A DNA stretch of 64,000 nucleotides from Paenibacillus riograndensis SBR5 (lineage in GTDB: Bacteria > Bacillota > Bacilli > Paenibacillales > Paenibacillaceae): positions 1,317,001 to 1,381,000 of the forward strand of contig NZ_LN831776.1 of NCBI RefSeq assembly GCF_000981585.1. The letters are read 5' to 3'. Numbering within the stretch: the first letter of the stretch is position 1; each line of letters opens with the position of its first letter. Shown here one piece after another: positions 61,021-64,000 of this stretch. Below the pieces are notes generated by a model. That model saw nothing but the letters and a program-made list of their open reading frames with translations, ran no database searches and was not told the origin of the DNA. Position numbers and translations under genes: made by a program.

Positions 61021-61242
61021 GAGGGTAGAAGTGCGGAGGGGAAGTTTGGAACTGGAAGAGCGAATGCGACCGCCTGAAAGCTTTCCGTAGGAAAGCTCGC
61101 TTCGGAAACATAATCAGTCACCGGATTTCAACCGCGAAAGGCGGTTCAATCAAGAAATCTGGGGACAACAGCGGCTGGAAGTCCAAACATTCCCCGCAGT
61201 TACGACCATACCCCACAATGTAAAACTATAGTTCAATTTATC
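60993..61242. repeat. Dispersed intergenic repeat, copy E
   Basis: Orientation is as in B and C. The left end GTATAAGATGAACTTAAAAA matches the reversed right end of copy A and covers the last codons of dppF. The right end AGTTCAATTTATCT matches the reversed left end of A. The hairpin is GTCACCGGATTTC (61117-61129) with GAAATCTGGGGAC (61154-61166), inner AACCGC/GCGGTT. An extra hairpin GAAAGCTTTCC-GTA-GGAAAGC is inserted on the left side. It fills most of the 345-base gap before the binding-protein gene. Confidence 0.8.
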
Positions 61243-61365
61243 TGGCTTAGTGTGCAATGAGACTAATTCTGCAGGCAAACATTGGCCTTGGTATATGGCA
61301 GCGCTTTGGCGCGACTCCATATAGAAGTTTTAACACTTTAACGAAAGAAGGGAGTTTTTCTAAAG

Positions 61366-63033
61366 ATGAAGAAATGGAGCAGTCTTGCACTGGCAGTAAC
61401 GCTGGGGGCCGTTTTGACCTTAAGCGGTTGCGGAGGTAACAACAACAATGCCGGTACAGAAGCAAAAGGTTCGAATGCAGCGGCAACCGCCGCACCGGAA
61501 AGCTCACCTGAGGCGGCGGCACAGCAGGATACCTTGATCCTGGGACGCGGCGGCGACTCGGCCTCGCTGGACCCGGCTATTGTGACCGACGGCGAATCGC
61601 TTAAGATTGGCCATCAAGTGTTCGACTCTCTGCTGGAGTACAAACCCGGTACCTCCGAAGTACAAGCTTCACTTGCTGACAGCTGGGAAGTTTCTGCTGA
61701 CGGTTTGACCTATACCTTCAAGCTGCATCCGGGTGTGAAATTCCATGATGGAACGGATTTCAACGCCGAAGCGGTAGTGTTCAACTTCACCCGCTGGAGC
61801 GATCCGGCAAGTGAATTCAAATTTGAAGGGGACTCCTTTGATTATTATGATTCCATGTTTGGTCCGGAGGGCAGCCGTGTGATCAAGGAAGTGAAGGCTG
61901 TGGATGCCACAACCGTACAATTTACTTTGAACCAGCCGCAGGCGCCATTCCTGCAGAATATTGCGATGACCTCCTTTGGGATTGCCAGTCCTGCTGCCAT
62001 TAAGGAAAAGAAGGAAAACTTCAAGAATGAGCCTGTGGGCACCGGACCTTATGTGTTCAAGGAATGGAAGCACAACGATTCCATTACACTGGACAAGAAC
62101 CCTAACTATTGGAAAGAGGGACTTCCTAAGCTGAGCAAAATCATCGTTCGCTCAATTCCGGACAACTCGGCACGCTTCAACGCCCTGCAGAACGGCGAGA
62201 TTGATCTGATGGAGGATCTGAGCCCGGATGATCTGTCCACGCTTGAAGGCAACACTGGGCTGCAGAAGATTGAACGTCCGCCGTTCAATGTGTCTTACCT
62301 CGGCTTCAACCTCAAACAGAAACCTTTTGACAATGTAAAAGTAAGACAGGCGCTGAACTATGCTGTCAATAAACAAGCTATTATCGATGCCTTCTTCTCG
62401 GGCCAGGCCACTGCCGCTGTAAACCCGATGCCTCCATCACTGTGGGGCTACAACGATGCTGTGAAGGATTATGAATACGATCTGGATAAAGCCAAGGCAC
62501 TTCTGGCCGAAGCCGGATATCCTGAGGGTCTCCCGGACCCGGTAACCCTGTATGCCATGCCTGTATCCCGTCCTTACATGCCTGACGGCAAGAAGGTTGC
62601 TGAAGCGATCCAAGCGGATTGGGAAAAAATCGGCGTAAAAACCGTTATTGAATCGCCGGAATGGGCGACTTATCTCGATGATACCAAAGCCGGAGAAAAA
62701 GATGATATCTACATGCTCGGCTGGACGGGCGACAATGGAGATCCGGATAACTTCCTCTACACCCTCCTGGATAAGGATGCTATTCCGGGAAACAACCGCA
62801 GCTTCTACGTAAATGAAAAACTGCATACCCTCCTGATCAATGCCCAGAAGGAAACGGATCAGGCCAAGCGTTCCGATCTGTACAAGCAAGCCCAGGAAAT
62901 TATCAAAGCGGACGCGCCTTGGATTCCACTGGTGCACACTACTCCGCTGCTGGCTGCAAAAGCAAACCTGAAAGGGTATGTTCCAGGTCCGACAGGTACG
63001 GAATATTATAGCGAAATTTACTTCGAACAGTAG
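61366..63033 (+). CDS. Peptide ABC transporter substrate-binding lipoprotein
   Basis: The 555-aa product has a lipoprotein signal with lipobox LTLSGC (Cys ~23), an Asn/Ala-rich spacer, and the family 5 binding-protein signature ADSWEVSADGLTYTFKLHPGVKFHDGTDFNAEAVVFNFTRW near residues 105-145, then NPNYWKEGLP and IPDNSARFNALQNGEIDLMEDL. It captures peptides (or nickel/heme-like ligands in some members) for the transporter. GAAGGGAG lies upstream of the ATG. The order ATPases, binding protein, permease is unusual; OppABCDF is the common one. Confidence 0.93.
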   Translation: MKKWSSLALAVTLGAVLTLSGCGGNNNNAGTEAKGSNAAATAAPESSPEAAAQQDTLILGRGGDSASLDPAIVTDGESLKIGHQVFDSLLEYKPGTSEVQASLADSWEVSADGLTYTFKLHPGVKFHDGTDFNAEAVVFNFTRWSDPASEFKFEGDSFDYYDSMFGPEGSRVIKEVKAVDATTVQFTLNQPQAPFLQNIAMTSFGIASPAAIKEKKENFKNEPVGTGPYVFKEWKHNDSITLDKNPNYWKEGLPKLSKIIVRSIPDNSARFNALQNGEIDLMEDLSPDDLSTLEGNTGLQKIERPPFNVSYLGFNLKQKPFDNVKVRQALNYAVNKQAIIDAFFSGQATAAVNPMPPSLWGYNDAVKDYEYDLDKAKALLAEAGYPEGLPDPVTLYAMPVSRPYMPDGKKVAEAIQADWEKIGVKTVIESPEWATYLDDTKAGEKDDIYMLGWTGDNGDPDNFLYTLLDKDAIPGNNRSFYVNEKLHTLLINAQKETDQAKRSDLYKQAQEIIKADAPWIPLVHTTPLLAAKANLKGYVPGPTGTEYYSEIYFEQ

Positions 63034-63044
63034 GTGAGCCGAAT

Positions 63045-64000
63045 TTGAACTCCTACCTATTAAAACGCATCATGGTATTGGTCCCTGTGCTGATCGGGAT
63101 GACAATTATTGTTTTTTCCATTATTCATGCGATACCGGGTGATCCGGCAGAGACGATTCTGGGCCAAAAAGCTACAGAGCAGTCCAAGCAGGCGCTGCGG
63201 GAGCAGCTTGGACTGGACAAGCCATGGCTGCAGCAGTATTTCAATTATATGGGTGATTTGCTGCAAGGTGATCTGGGAACCTCAATCCGCACCAAAACGC
63301 CGATTGCCAAAGAAATAATGCCTTACCTTGCCGCGACTCTGGAGCTGACGGCAGCCGCTATGCTGTTTGCCGCGTTTGTAGGTGTCAATGCGGGGATTCT
63401 GAGCGCTTGGCGGCAAAATTCATGGTTCGACTATACGGCGATGATTATTGCACTTGTTGGCGTCTCCATGCCGATCTTCTGGCTGGGGCTGATGGAGCAG
63501 CTGCTGTTCGCGCTGAAGCTGCATTGGCTTCCATCCATAGGGAGGATGGACCAGCGCCATCCGGTGGAGAGCATTACCAATCTCTATGTGATTGATACGA
63601 TTATTGCTGGACAGTGGGGACAGTTGTGGACGGTAATCAAGCATTTAATCCTGCCAAGCATCGCGCTCGGAACCATCCCGATGGCGATTATTGCCCGGAT
63701 GACCCGTTCCAGCATGCTGGAGGTTATGAATTCCGACTATATCCGTACGGCAAAAGCCAAAGGCATGCCGCAATTCCTGGTCGTGTACAAACATGCGCTC
63801 AAGAACGCGCTGATTCCTGTACTGACGGTAGTGGGCTTGCAGACAGGCGCTCTTCTTGGCGGAGCCGTGCTGACTGAGACGATTTTTGCTTGGCCGGGCG
63901 TGGGGAGATATATATATGAAGCGATCAGTTCCCGTGACTACCCGGTGATCCAGACGGGGATTCTGATCATTGCCTTTATTTTTGTTGTGATCAATCTGCT
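63045..64000 (+). CDS. dppB: Peptide ABC transporter permease DppB-like, partial
   Basis: A TTG start (63045) seven bases after TAGGTGA opens a frame that runs off the right edge; 318 codons are present. It begins NSYLLKRIMVLVPVLIGMTIIVFSIIHAIPGDPAETILG, typical of DppB/OppB, and has about six helices. It carries the EAA-loop RTAKAKGMPQFLVVYKHALKNALIPVLTVVGLQTGALLGG and then ETIFAWPGVGRYIYEAISSRDYPVIQ. It forms half of the membrane channel; the DppC partner is expected beyond the window. Only a few residues of the C-terminus appear to be missing. Confidence 0.92.
   Translation, partial: MNSYLLKRIMVLVPVLIGMTIIVFSIIHAIPGDPAETILGQKATEQSKQALREQLGLDKPWLQQYFNYMGDLLQGDLGTSIRTKTPIAKEIMPYLAATLELTAAAMLFAAFVGVNAGILSAWRQNSWFDYTAMIIALVGVSMPIFWLGLMEQLLFALKLHWLPSIGRMDQRHPVESITNLYVIDTIIAGQWGQLWTVIKHLILPSIALGTIPMAIIARMTRSSMLEVMNSDYIRTAKAKGMPQFLVVYKHALKNALIPVLTVVGLQTGALLGGAVLTETIFAWPGVGRYIYEAISSRDYPVIQTGILIIAFIFVVINL

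Overview
The window looks like a chromosomal segment of a Paenibacillus-type Firmicute. The sequence is of moderate GC with strong AGGAGG-like ribosome sites and frequent TTG/GTG starts. Its proteins are Bacillales-type: Mn-dependent pyrophosphatase PpaC, leucine dehydrogenase, Dps, a KinB-like class of histidine kinases, stalk-domain secreted proteins and a large Wzx/Wzy exopolysaccharide locus ending in secreted GH26 enzymes. I see no tRNA, rRNA, CRISPR array, transposase gene or phage gene. Names are assigned from motifs and remembered family sequences; no database search was possible.

Region 1 (1-13 kb) is mostly housekeeping and stress genes: a secreted stalk-domain protein, a VOC ring-cleaving dioxygenase, an AAC(3)-fold acetyltransferase, ppaC, an Rrf2 regulator followed by a nitroreductase with a clear promoter/operator, a pirin, leucine dehydrogenase, a cyclophilin lipoprotein and an MFS pump whose last helix is out of frame. 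A CLC-type transporter is preceded by a textbook fluoride riboswitch.

Region 2 (13-25 kb) is the most unusual. Two tandem paralogous 7TM sensor kinases converge on a small minus-strand cassette. The cassette encodes a class I isoprenoid-synthase-fold enzyme with both Asp-rich motifs and a 79-aa NHLP-type leader peptide whose core ends in Trp. This recalls ComQ/ComX (a prenyltransferase plus a Trp-containing pheromone precursor next to a sensor kinase), but with a RiPP-type leader. I regard it as the best candidate for an undescribed system. It is followed by an oxidoreductase gene and about 1.3 kb of three tandem arrays (4, 17 and 2 units) with the same ~51-bp period, each unit containing a small hairpin. 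Then come a GH20 glycosidase and its divergent AraC regulator.

Region 3 (25-52 kb) starts with a NarL-type two-component pair and then a complete Wzx/Wzy-dependent exopolysaccharide locus: chain-length regulator and kinase pair, galU, initiating sugar transferase, six further glycosyltransferases, two polymerase/ligase-like membrane proteins, a flippase, ugd and manC. Precursors made in the locus are UDP-Glc, UDP-GlcA and GDP-Man. Three secreted glycosidases follow (two GH26+PA14, one clan-A barrel with a discoidin domain). The first lies behind a cyclic-di-GMP-I riboswitch and a sigma-D-like promoter, which suggests motility-linked remodelling of the matrix. The layout resembles the paenan-type loci of Paenibacillus.

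Region 4 (52-64 kb) holds a K+/H+ antiporter, a Dps protein behind a PerR-like box, an AIM24/coiled-coil pair, a membrane metallopeptidase, a WYL regulator and an oligopeptide ABC transporter running off the right edge. Five copies (A-E) of a ~150-250 bp dispersed repeat with a covarying hairpin sit between genes at 24.4, 37.0, 43.1, 55.7 and 61.1 kb. The copy at 61 kb overlaps the end of dppF.
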